From positions 16,342,274-16,406,273 of the forward strand of contig NC_045129.1 of the NCBI RefSeq assembly GCF_007655135.1: a stretch of 64,000 nt of DNA. The letters run 5' to 3'. A model generated the notes under the pieces. That model was not told where the DNA came from and did no database searches. It saw only the letters and a program-made list of their open reading frames with translations. Below are positions 34,201-44,323 of the stretch, piece by piece. Position 1 is the stretch's first letter; every line of letters begins with the position of its first letter. The position numbers and the translations under genes are program-made. This DNA comes from Punica granatum. Taxonomy: Eukaryota; Streptophyta; Magnoliopsida; Myrtales; Lythraceae.

Positions 34201-35794
34201 TTCAGATAAAGACAAGAAAGAATATATAGTGCAGTGACTCATTCATCTGATTACCAATAGATTTCGGATTTGATTATCATAATAAAATTACTCAAGTCCT
34301 TTTATTAGTTTTTATATTTATAATTATATTACGTTTATGGATGTCTTTGTAACTGAAAATTCAGATAAAAGACAAAACTAAGGTCAGGTTTTGGTTATAT
34401 CAAAATTCATGGGATTCAACATGTGACATTGAACACAGAAGGCAATGACCCTCCCAGTTTCCTAGTCATCAGCAGCTTATGGCAATAAATATCCAGTTCC
34501 TGATACGTTGCAGCTTTAAAAGAATTCAAATTTCAAAGATCCAAAGACTTGGACTGATCTCCTCTGTAAAATTTTGACCATTTTCTTTCTTGTGAAAACT
34601 GATTGATCTTGCATCTTTGAATAGTGTGAGAGTATTTCAACATAATTTGCAAGTTTTAACGTGTTCTGTTTTAGGTGAAATACGAGATCGAAGCTCGAAT
34701 GTTAAATTATTATCAATTACACTGCAAAGACATAACCGATGAAATACGACTACAGATTAGATACTTCTTAACTTAATTTCAAGCGTAAAGGATAATTTTT
34801 CTTCATATATACTTCCAGCCGCAAACTATTGTGGAAGCGTAGAAGAATATTGCAAGTGTAAATTCAGCATTGCATTGCTTATTCAGTTTTTTGGTTGATA
34901 CATTTAGCATGATCATTTTTAATTTTTCTGAAGAGGATTAATAGTACAAGATATCTAGTATCTATATTGGAGTCGGCACAAGGGTTTTCTACTATCCTAT
35001 AGGGAGAACAGCCATGTCTTCGATGGATCTCCAATATGGAGATTCTATATAATTGATGAATGAGATAGGATTATCAAAAAAAATTTCTCTCCTAAGATCA
35101 TAAAATTTTACTGTTCAGTAACCTACTAAGAGCTATATTAGCTTCATCAATACTTACTAAAAATTTTAATCCACCTGAAAATTGTACTTAAGAGTTGTCT
35201 TACTCCTCCTGTATATGTAATAAACACACTTCGATATGGATAAATTAAAATTGCTGTTTACATTATTGCGAGTGATTTTTACAAGGATTTTCAAAGGATT
35301 GAGGGAATAATTATCTTTATACATTATTATTACGAGATTAATTAGCACAATAATCTTTGCACTAGTTATCTGATCATTTACCAGGTGAAATTAAATAAAA
35401 TATTCATTAGGAAAATATATAGGTAAAAAACGCGACGGTCCACGGGTAGGAAAAAGATGCAAAAATTAAGGGAAATTAAAGAACAATGGACTCACATGAA
35501 GGAGTCAGAGAAGGACCACTTGGATCGGATTGGGAAGCTGAACCCATATATGGACGCAACACTCGCCTGCTCCGCCGTCACCATGAACGCCATCGCCGTC
35601 AGCGACGTGGCTGTGCACGACAGCCTCAGAGCGACCTGCACCAGCTCGGCCTTCCGTCGACTCACGGAACAGTTCCGTCGGGCCATCTTGTTGATCCCTG
35701 TTATCCCGCCATGCTCCTCCTCCACCGCGGGTAATTTAGTCTCCGGCGGCAGGGCCGCAGGCTCCGGTGCCAGCATATTAAGGCCAGTGCTCAT
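31252..35794 (-). CDS. CASP-like (CASPL, DUF588) membrane protein, three exons
   Basis: Exons 35,794-35,496, 32,049-31,914 and 31,467-31,252 join in frame (donors GTGAGT and GTAATA, acceptors ending TAAAG and TTGCAG), giving 216 residues. Four membrane segments: VQVALRLSCTATSLTAMAF (about 52-74), YLVGVSAAVGAYSLVQLLI (101-120), AWLIFAGDQVFAYALMSAG (137-156) and VAVSIAFTFFGCILLATSA (about 190-209). The Arg in the first segment (57) and Asp in the third (144), conserved in CASP/MARVEL-type proteins, are present. A conserved loop NRTGIRHTALPNFC follows segment three. Start chosen at MSTGLN; an upstream in-frame ATG at 35,851 would add 19 residues. It resembles the CASPL3-type branch. CASP-likes are plasma-membrane scaffolds; the exact role is unknown. 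Apparently intact. Confidence 0.9.
32801..33269 (+). repeat. possible solo LTR inside the CASP-like intron
   Basis: It begins TGTTGGGAATTGG and has a CTATAAATATG TATA-like motif, then GAGCGTCGGAGGAG and GGGACACCACC, a combination common near the end of plant Gypsy LTRs, and finishes near AACAACTCGCA. No internal element sequence adjoins it and I cannot read a clean 5 bp target duplication. Confidence 0.5.
33331..33675 (+). repeat. tandem duplication, about 175 bp unit, two copies
   Basis: Units start at 33,331 and 33,506 with TAAGTCAATWGTAAA. Each has TTCACCTTTCCCTCTCTCTC, a CT run, and ends with TTATGAGGATCAT. It lies in the CASP-like intron. Confidence 0.88.
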
Positions 35795-35851
35795 CTCCTT
35801 ATATGTACTTTTGTGTCTTCGAAATAGCAAAGGATACTTTAGCTCGGGCAA

Positions 35852-36416
35852 GTGAAAGTGAGCCCTCGTCTATGACTGACTGTCTTGGTTTGTGGTGGTG
35901 ATGTGGTTTGAAGGGGTTCATGGTCTTTATATATAATATAAGCAAGCAGAGGAAATCAATGTCTGATTTTCCTTTTTCTTTTCTTTTTTTTTTCCTTTTT
36001 CTCTGAGAGCGGATATATTTTGGACTAGGAATAATAAATGGTTTTATATCTTTTTCTTTTTCGATTCAATAAAGTTTCATAGCCATAGATATAGTATAAG
36101 GAAATGAACAATTAAATTAAATACAGAGAGATAGATAATTTCACTATAAGAACTGGACTTGGAGCCTCTAGATAAGGGTGTATGTAATCATCACACACTT
36201 ACATCTTTATAATTTGATGGTACCCATTTTCAAATCAAATTTCAAATAAAATATTAAGTAAACAGGTTTTAGACCATTATATTTGTATATTTTCATTATG
36301 ATCAATTCTACCTCTATAGTGAATCAAAATTCCAAATTTGAGGTTCTTTCAAAACAAGTTGAAGAATTTATACTTTACGTTTGAAATATAAAAATGATGA
36401 AGGTATTATCAAGAAT
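35852..36416. other. upstream region of the CASP-like gene
   Basis: It should contain the CASP-like promoter and 5' leader. A direct repeat AAGAATTTATACTTYACGTT occurs at about 36,364 and 36,412. No gene seen. Confidence 0.5.
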
Positions 36417-37388
36417 TTATACTTCACGTTGCTGCAGAGCAATCGAAGAAGCCGATTGCCCTCTGCTTCCTCCCGGCCGAGATTGCACTGAGGAATTGCC
36501 CTTTGAATTCCTCCGGTTCGACTGCTCGGAGCTCGGGTAGCCATGAAGTTGATAGCAAGTGGCCCAATGGTGCCCGTTTGGATTGCAATAGTCGCAAAAT
36601 GGTTGGCCTCGAGGCTTGAAATCGCCTATGAAATTAGGGTTTCCACCAACTGAGTCGGTCGCGATTTTGGCGACGAATCCCATCACTTCAAAGCTGGAAT
36701 CCCTTCCTTGAGCAATCAAACTTTGAGCTTCATCGTGCGCGGCCATGGAATGAGCTCGATTGACATTCGGCAGAGGGTCCATACTCAGGATTTGCGATCG
36801 AATGGTGGAAAACTCAGGGTTGAGTCTGATTAAAAATTGGTGAACCTTCTCTTTGTCCTTCTAGGTAGTTATTTGAGCACCGGCGTCACAGGTGCAAGCC
36901 CGCAAATCAAGGTACAATTCCAATTCGTCCCATAGACTCTTCAATTTTGAGTAATATTCAGAAACCGATTTCTTGTCTTGTCTAAGCAAGCAAATGTCAG
37001 TTTTGAGTTGGTGAATTCTGCTTTCATTACCTTGCGAGAAACGTTCTCTCAAATCATCCCAGAGAATTTTGGCGTTCTTTGCTCCAACCACAAAATTTTG
37101 CAACTCTTCATCTAAATGATTGAAAATCCAAGAAACGATCATTGAGTTGCATGTTACCTACTGCTTGTGGTAAGGCTCCCCCTCTGCCGGTTGTTTCACT
37201 CTACCTTCAATAAAGCCGAGTTTGTTCTTTGCTTGTAATGCGATCTACATAGCCTGTGACCAGGTGTTATAATTCATGTCGTTTAGTTTGCAAGAGATGA
37301 GTTGAGTCCTGGGGCCATCTGAGGGAGAGATGATATATGTTGGTGGCATGCTTGCACCAGAGGTACTGTTGTCTGCATTCTTCGACAT
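36417..37388 (-). pseudogene. decayed Ty1/Copia gag
   Basis: It starts at 37,388 (MSKNADNSTSGASMPP) and keeps LNDMNYNTWSQAM, KNKLGFIEG, a central ILWDDLRERFSQGNESRIHQL-like core and, at its end, a CX2CX4HX4C-type knuckle (CDYCNPNGHHWATC). A stop follows SQAM near 37,244 and others break the frame near 36,870 and 37,145. No protease, integrase or reverse transcriptase follows on the left, so only gag remains of this element. Confidence 0.8.
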
Positions 37389-37517
37389 TTCAGTGGTTCA
37401 GAAGAGAGATGACAGGAGGGAAGAATGAATTGACGCTCAGTTCAGAGACTGGCAAAATGGAAGCTCGACCAAGAACAGCCGGCAATGAAGAGCTTGATGA
37501 TTTCCTTCAGGATCAAT

Positions 37518-37529
37518 GCTCTGATACCA
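37518..37529 (-). promoter_or_regulatory. tRNA-iMet primer-binding site of the decayed Copia element
   Basis: The minus strand reads TGGTATCAGAGC just upstream of the gag start, preceded by TTGACA, the probable LTR end. The LTR would extend rightwards from 37,530; its far end and any partner LTR are not found. Confidence 0.7.
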
Positions 37530-38454
37530 TGTCAAGAACCGAAATTGGAACAAACGAAAAGATTATCGAAGAGAGGATTTGACCAAAAGAAGATACATTT
37601 GTTATTCATTCAACGGATATGTATACACCCAAGTCTGATGAAATAAAAGGAAAGCCTAATCAACGGTTATCTTAGTACGGTATGCATAGATATATACATA
37701 ATTTACAATAGGAATAAAAACTTCCCATAATAAAAAGGAAGAGAAACAAAAAAAAAAGGTTGATCATTGACTTTGTTTGCTAAAGATAACCATTGAATTA
37801 GATTTATATGTTAGCTGAACTATATGTGCAGTAATAAAGGTGGTTAAACTACCTATTTTCACATAGTTAAGGATATTGATGGATTTCATTCATTAGATGC
37901 CCAGATTCTCAAAGCATCCTGGACTTCAACGAAATCTCCTTTCTTTCTTTTTTTTTCCTCCCTTTTGTCCCCCGAGGAAAATAGAAAAAAAAAACTTAAT
38001 CAGAGTGCATTAATTCTTGGGGATTTGCAATTTATCTGAAAAATTAAATTAAAATGTTGGAACCCGGAGGTACGTACAGGCAATGCCTCTGCTAAGCTTA
38101 AGCTGACCTCAGCGACCAGAGGATGACACTTGTTTCAGTTTAAGTGGGTACAGGAGAGGTGCCCGTGATTGCACAGTCCAGTGGAATTTTATATATGCTT
38201 TGTTTTTACTACTGAATTTCCTGAGATTTTGAATTTTTCCTTCAAAAATTTACGTACCATCCTTTACCATTTTATTCTTTATGGTACCCATGTTTCCGTG
38301 TGTTCATATCATGCACCAATGGTATGGACCATTTCCTTTACTGTTCGGTTTATCGGGATGTATTCGGAACCATGGAATTTGTGGCCTCAGCTTGCTAATG
38401 GAAACATTTATGTATAAGAGATTGATTCATATGACAAAAGGAGTCATATATAAT
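37530..38454. other. probable LTR remnant, then non-coding DNA
   Basis: The first 200-250 bases are probably the LTR of the decayed Copia element. The rest has no supported gene; two overlapping short frames at 38,169-38,475 show no motif. Confidence 0.45.
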
Positions 38455-38732
38455 AGGAAAAATAGTTTTATATAGCATAATTTTTACTTTATTTTCACTT
38501 TTTAGCACGTTTTTTAAATTTGTCACTATCTAGCACGAATCATCATTTTATTCCGAGATCTAGCACACCGTTAAACTCCGTCTAAAAACTGTTAAACACC
38601 GTTAGACGGAGTTTAACGATGTGCTAAATCCGAGAATAAAATGATAATTTGTGCTAGAACGTAATAACTTTTAAAAATGTACTAAGAAGTGAAAATAAGA
38701 TAAAAACTGTGCTATATGGGGCTATTTTCCTT
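38455..38732. mobile_element. foldback element, left copy, 278 bp
   Basis: It is almost fully palindromic: AGGAAAAATAG at one end and CTATTTTCCTT at the other, with a centre built on GTTAAACTCCGTCT and AGACGGAGTTTAAC. The arms are about 135 bp. It is the inverse of the copy at 39,979-40,255. Confidence 0.85.
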
Positions 38733-38747
38733 CTTCTTCTTTTTTTT

Positions 38748-39978
38748 GAAGATTCACCACCCAGAAAAATCTAAAAAATTAGTGTAGAGCTTTATAATAA
38801 TATCAGGAATATGAGTTAAAAGTTTAAACTACTTTTGAGATCAGATGGTTCACAAAAACTTTCAAAATCAGAATACCAAAAAAAAATGTAAATATTTTTT
38901 ATCTGAAAATTCACCATCTAGAAAAATTTGAAAATATGCGTGGAGCTTTATATCAGGAACATGGGGTAAAAGTTTCATCTCGTTTTGAGATCGGACGATT
39001 CACAAAAACTATCAAAATCGAAACACCGGAAAGATAGGTAAATATATTTTATCTGAAGATTCACTGCCCAGAAAAATATGAAAATCTGTGAGGAGCTTTA
39101 TAATAATGTTAGGAACATCGGAAAAAAGTTTCATCTCGTTTTGAGATCGGACGGTTCACAAAAACTATCAAAATCAGAGCACCGAAAAGAAGGGTAAATA
39201 TTTTTTATCTGAAAATTCACCATCCAAAAAATTTTGAAATTTTGTGTAGAGCTTTATAATAATATCAGGAACGTCAGGTAAAATTTTTACCTCGTTTTGA
39301 GATCGGACAATTCACAAAAACTATTTAAATCACAACATCAAAAAAAGAGGTGAATATTTTATATCTGAAAATTCACTACCCAGAAAAATCTGAAAATTTG
39401 TGTCGAGTTTTATAATAACATCAGGAGCAAAGTTTCATCTCGTTTTGAGATCGAGCGACTAACAAAAACTATCAAAATCGAAACACCGAAAATATGGGTA
39501 AATATATTTTATGTGAAGATTCACAGTCCAGAAAAATCTGAAAATCTGTGAGGAGCTTTATAATAATGTTAAGAACATGAGAAAAAAGTTTCATCTCATT
39601 TTGAGATCGGACGGCTCACAAAAACTATCAAAATCAGAGCACTGAAAAGAAAGGTAATTACTTTTTATTTGAAGATTCACCACCCATAAAAATTTGAAAT
39701 TTTGTGTGGAGCTTTATAATAATATCAGAAACGTGGGGAAAAGTTTTCACCTCGTTTTGAGATCGGACGATTCACAAAAGCTATCTAAACCACAACACTA
39801 AAAAAAATGTAAATATTTTTTATCTAAAAATTCACCACCCAGAAAAATCTGAAAATTAGTGTGGAGGTTTATAATAACATCAGGAACATGGGGTAAAAGT
39901 TTCACCTCGTTTTGGGATCGTACGGTTCACAAAAACTATCAAAATCAGAACACCGAAAAGAGTGATAAATACTTTTTA
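38748..39978 (+). repeat. tandem repeat array, about 155 bp unit, eight copies
   Basis: Units start near 38,748, 38,904, 39,054, 39,209, 39,364, 39,516, 39,670 and 39,825 with GAARATTCACCACCCAGAAA. Each has GGAGCTTTATAATAATATCA, CTCGTTTTGAGATCGGACG and TTCACAAAAACTATCAAAATC. Unit divergence is moderate. There is no coding frame through the array. It fills the space between two inverted foldback elements. Confidence 0.9.
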
Positions 39979-40255
39979 AGGGAAAATAGCACCATGTAGC
40001 ACGATTTTTACCTTATTTTCACTTCCTACCACATTTTTAAAAGTTGTCACGATCTAACACGAATCACCATTTTATTACCAGATCTAACACGCCGTTAAAC
40101 TCTGTCTAACGATGTTTAACGGTTTTTAGACGGACTTTAACGGTGTGTTAAATCCGGGAATAAAATTGTGATTTGTGTAAGATCGTAACAATTTTTAAAA
40201 ACGTGCTAGATAATAAAAATAAGATAAAAATTATTTTATATAGGGCTATTTTTCC
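39979..40255. mobile_element. foldback element, right copy, 277 bp
   Basis: A palindromic element homologous to 38,455-38,732 but inverted relative to it, judging from the asymmetric centre (TCTAACGATGTTTAACGG here). It ends CTATTTTTCCT, mirroring the left end of the pair. Confidence 0.85.
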
Positions 40256-41463
40256 TATATTATATATATAGATTGTAATTAACTGAAAATTGATATTAGC
40301 ATCGAAATAAATGGGAATTAATGCAAATTTCAATTAGATATATGTTGACATTTTTATTCCTATAATATTACAATATTTACCTTTATAACCCTATTTATTG
40401 TCTCATAATCAAGTTTATATATATATATATATAGATTGGGATATTGATGTAAGATATTAAAGATAAAGAGTCATGTAACAAACAAAGAAAAAAAAGAGAA
40501 GATGGAGAGTCAAAAAGTTAAAATGAAATACATTCTAAAGAATATTTTCCGTCTTTAATCCGTCTCTACGTCCGTCCATACAAGGTAGAGACGAACATGT
40601 CCGTCTACAAATCCGTCTCTACCTAGAGACGGACCTCCCATTTACAATCCGTCCCATGCATAGACGAATCTTCCCGTCTAAATTCTGTCTAAAAAGTTAT
40701 AGACCGAATTTGAGATGGGAAATATATGTCCATATACAGCGGTTCGTTCCATCTATGTTCCGTCCATAACAGTTCTTAGACGGATTTGAGAGCCGTCCAG
40801 GTTTATACAGTCCCACTCCAACTGTAATCCGTATGTACAAGGAATATAAAATTAAAAATTGCTCAAAAATTATTAAAAAAAAATCAGTGCATACATTAAT
40901 ATTAATATCCAAGATACAATCCACACTACAAAGGATTAGACTAACACATCCCAAGCCATAAACATCCAAAATGCAATCCGAACCAACACACACAACCCAA
41001 GCTATAATTGTCGTCGGAAGAGGCGGAGGCGGAGGCGGAGGAGGAGGAAGAGGAGTCTTCATTGTCCTCTTGGGAACCTCTCACATGCTTGCCCTTACCC
41101 TCGTAAGGGGCAATGTGATCGATTGGCGGGGAGCTTCTATCATGAATCCTCAACCTCTTATGCATGCTCTCAAGTCTGTCCAAAATCGTGGAGAAAAGGT
41201 CAACTGAAGATCAATCCAACAAGACTCTGTTTGTCGTACTGCTCAGTTTGGAAGGGTAAAACCGGTAAGAAACAAAGCTCGAAAAAAGCTCGAAAACCAA
41301 GTTTATTATGAGCATTCTAGCTGAGCCTGGTTCACAGTTCAACTAATCAAGCCATCCAGTTACATACGTTCTTGTCTTCTCACTACAGAATTTTTCTTTT
41401 TCCATCTACAGCAATTGTAAGACTGATCTCGTAACTTCACAATTTCGAAAAAGAAGTTCATAC

Positions 41464-42656
41464 CTGTCTCTCCTTCAATTCTTCTGGGGTCAAATCCCTA
41501 TGATTAGCCTTGTTTATTTGTTCTACACATCTGCAAACAGCAGCACCAAAAACAATTAAACTGCCTCTATTTCACAAGGCGGAAACATACACCAGCCTTT
41601 GGAGATGTAAGTTTCATACCTTCTTACACCATCTAGCAATTCCTGGACGTTGGGGTCATGTTTCAGGCCTTATTGGTATGTCTCCAGAGGCTTGTAATAC
41701 TCCTTCATGACAAATTGAATGGCACCTTTTCTTGTATATCCCTTGGAGAAGGTGGGTTCAAGCTCAATTCACTTCTCTGCATCCTTCAATCCCTCAAGCA
41801 AGGGCACCAAGGTTAATGAAGCATGCTGTCTCGTAAGCCTAAAATGCGATGACCAAACATAAGCAGATGTTCAACCGAACAAAGGAAAAAGATAAGACTC
41901 GTCGCTAAATGCTTCAACTCCAGGACAACGATGGAAATTATAAAGTAAGAGAGTGAACAATCAGATAGGCCAAGATGTTACCTTTGGATCTTTTGGACTC
42001 CTTTTCAGGGATTCTGTGTAATGCTTGACAGCTTCAGGATACTTTTGCTGCTTGAAGCATTCATTAGCTGCAAAGAAGAATAAGATCCAGTTAAATTGAA
42101 ACAGATTCCCAAAGAACAATTAATTTGGCAGAGACTTGTTTACACACTCTTTACAGAGGGGTGAAGATGGAGAGATAAGCCGCAAAATACCTTCCTCACG
42201 CCCTCATCAGCTATTTTGGGGTCAAAATACTCTTGCTGCTCCAGTTCTTTCTTTGCCATTTTCACCAGGATAGATCCCTTCCTGGTCAAAGCTCTTGCTA
42301 TCATCTTGAAGTCCGATCTAAGCTCTCTTCCCCATTCAACAGCCTTGTCACAATCTTAATACACTCCTCATACTGCAAAGATGAAGCACATGATTGTTCA
42401 AGATAATCCATCAGATTTGACAAATCCGCGAGCAAACACACCATATATTAGTATGAAAACAGGAATAGGATATAGAAAGAAAGACTAAAGGCTGAAACAA
42501 ATAGCTGGAGACAAGCAAGACAGTACAAAGGCAGACTGAAGGAGGCGGTTCAACCAGTTGACGACCAAGGCACAAACAAAACTAAAACATAAACAATGAT
42601 CATCATGTAGTAACATTCTAGATATCAAGCTAATGACAGCTGAATTTACTCGCGGT

Positions 42657-42703
<47 letters not shown>

Positions 42704-43597
42704 GGTGGTGGAGCTCAAGATAGCTTATCACGGTTCAAACTGGAGAAAGCGACATCTGAATTTACTGCCTCAGATTCCAGAAGAATATGCAATTATCCTA
42801 TAACCATCCACTCGCAATATGAAGAAATCATTATTGACATGCTATCACATTAATATCTTCTGTATTCCTCACGCACATGGCCCATCACTATTAACATAAC
42901 ACAAAAGCAATCATGTAATGAACAGACAAAATCATCAGTAACCTCAGCCTCAAAGGTTTTGTGGATACACTGATAATTATTCCTATTTTGAGGGACTCCG
43001 ATGACCTAGAGCACGAATCCTACCAATCACAGCCAGATATTTCGTGTGCTACCAAGTTCCAAAGATTAATTATCACAATTACTTGTTTTCTCTATCGGTT
43101 TGTGAACAGACCTTGATACCAATATCAAAAGATAGGAACGTTAGACTTATAACAAACAAGGATAAAGGGCCGTTCTATATGTCCACAAGCAAGCACCTGG
43201 CTCAAGCGAAAGATTCGACTTGCAGACAGACATTACATGACACAGAACATATCTGAATGGAAGGAAAAAATCTTACGCTTCCGATCTCCAAATACACAGC
43301 AGCTCTGCTTGTCAAGAATGAGATGTCCTCATCGCCGAGCTCAATGGCCTTCGTGTAGTGCTGAATAGCAGTCTCGAAATCCTTCTTCTTGTAAGCTGCA
43401 TTACCCGCTTCTTTCTCCTTCAGAGCCCGAGCCTTCCTCTCCGTTGCTTCTTTCTCCTATTCTGATATTTCCATGGGCTCCGGCTCCGGTTCAGGCGAAG
43501 CCTGAGGCTCAGGCTTCTTCTCCGGCTGTGGGGGCGGAGATGCAGGCTCGGCCTCAGGCATGTCCTTGTTCTCCTGATTCGGCGAGTGGAACTTCAC
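41464..43597 (-). pseudogene. HOP: HOP/STI1 co-chaperone gene fragment with introns
   Basis: Five exon pieces in order with splice sites kept: 43,597-43,277, 42,372-42,191, 42,067-41,982, 41,838-41,620 and 41,530-41,464. They encode the linker and TPR2A/TPR2B parts of the HSP70-HSP90 organising protein: [90 protein letters not shown], then DLTPEELKERQ. Lesions include a TAG before KEKEAGN (EISE-stop-EKEA), a one-base loss after YEECIK, a deletion joining ILVKMAK to KELEQQ, and several stops in exon four. The N-terminal TPR1 and the last exon are absent. Retained introns mean a DNA-level copy, not a retrocopy. Confidence 0.9.
42671..42702 (+). repeat. poly(G) run, 32 bases, after a TG microsatellite
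   Basis: A (TG)n tract runs straight into 32 consecutive G. It lies in the intron between the first and second HOP exon pieces. Its length may be a sequencing or assembly estimate. Confidence 0.9.
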
Positions 43598-43797
43598 CTT
43601 CAGCAAATCATAAACATATAATACAAACACCAACCCAAACACACAGAGATTTAAGTTTGACATACTATCCAACACCATAGCTATGAACCCACAAGCCAAA
43701 CGCTGTGGAATTAGGGGCGCCGGGAAAATAGTACCTTCAAAGGCCACCGCCGTGGAAGAGACTGGAGCTTCGACATTGGCCGTGCCGGGGATGAGGG

Positions 43798-43860
43798 CCA
43801 CGGATTGGAGCTTCGAAGGAGGGCCACGGGCTGGAGCTTCGAAGGAAAGCCACGGATTGG
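43798..43860 (+). repeat. small tandem repeat beside the U-box fragment
   Basis: GCCACGGRYTGGAGCTTCGAAGGA occurs about twice with a third partial unit. It is GC-rich and of unknown origin. It separates the HOP and U-box fragments. Confidence 0.6.
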
Positions 43861-43929
43861 AGGCCGCTGACCAGTCGATGAAGAAGAAACCCTCACGGCG
43901 AGCAGCAAGCAGCGGCGGTGCCGGGAAGA

Positions 43930-44240
43930 AAGGCCGCTGCTGTGGAAAGGGCAAGTGAGGCGGGCGAGGAAGGAGACCTTGTCGGGGTTGGAGGCGATGG
44001 CCGTGCAGTCGGTGAGCTGGAAGAGGGAGAGGACGGCAAGGGACTCGAGGGCGAGGTCGGGGTGGTCGAGGGAGAAGAGGATGGAGAGGAAGGCGTGGCG
44101 GGCGCCGAGGGAGGTGATGAGGGAGCGGTTCTTGTCGGAGGCAATGAAGCAGAGGCGGGCTGCTCAGCGGTGGGGATGCGCTCGATGCACGACGAAGGGT
44201 GTGGTTGGGGATGAGGGTCAAATCGGAGAGAGGGGGGCGG
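43930..44240 (-). pseudogene. U-box E3 ligase fragment (PUB25/26-like)
   Basis: Three minus-strand frames in order give LTLIPNHTLRR (the end of a U-box), CIERIPTAEQPA, then LCFIASDKNRSLITSLGARH, FLSILFSLDHPDLALESLAV and LTDCTAIASNPDKVSFLARL, the start of the armadillo-type region of plant PUB25/26-like proteins. A deletion replaces the rest of the U-box tail, and frames change between pieces. It is a decayed fragment, lying upstream of the HOP piece on the same strand. Confidence 0.72.
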
Positions 44241-44323
44241 ACTGATTCCTTCGATGCGAAGGAGAAGTACTGACAGTGAGAATGGAGGACAGATTTGGGT
44301 TTTAGGGGTTTCAAACACTAGAC

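Larger units (their letters stand above)
32050..35495 (-). other. first intron of the CASP-like gene, 3,446 bp
   Basis: It is AT-rich without coding signals. It contains an LTR-like segment (32,801-33,269) and a tandem duplication (33,331-33,675). Short frames here have no recognisable content. Confidence 0.7.

Noticed and set aside
35457..35855. Plus-strand 132-codon frame as a gene
   Set aside because: It lies opposite exon 1 of the CASP-like gene. An apparent shared FxRA-LIPV motif with the frame at 31,238 is chance between two shadow frames.
38455..40255. CRISPR array or similar repeat-spacer structure
   Set aside because: The units are contiguous 155 bp tandem repeats with no unique spacers, in a plant genome.
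40941..41183. Minus-strand frame DRLESMHKRLRIHD as the last HOP exon
   Set aside because: It does not resemble the HOP C-terminus. It is acidic/serine-rich text of unknown origin within the CACTA candidate.
43893..44318. Pro/Ser-rich frames on both strands as new proteins
   Set aside because: High GC keeps several frames open. The informative reading is the broken U-box protein spread over three minus-strand frames.
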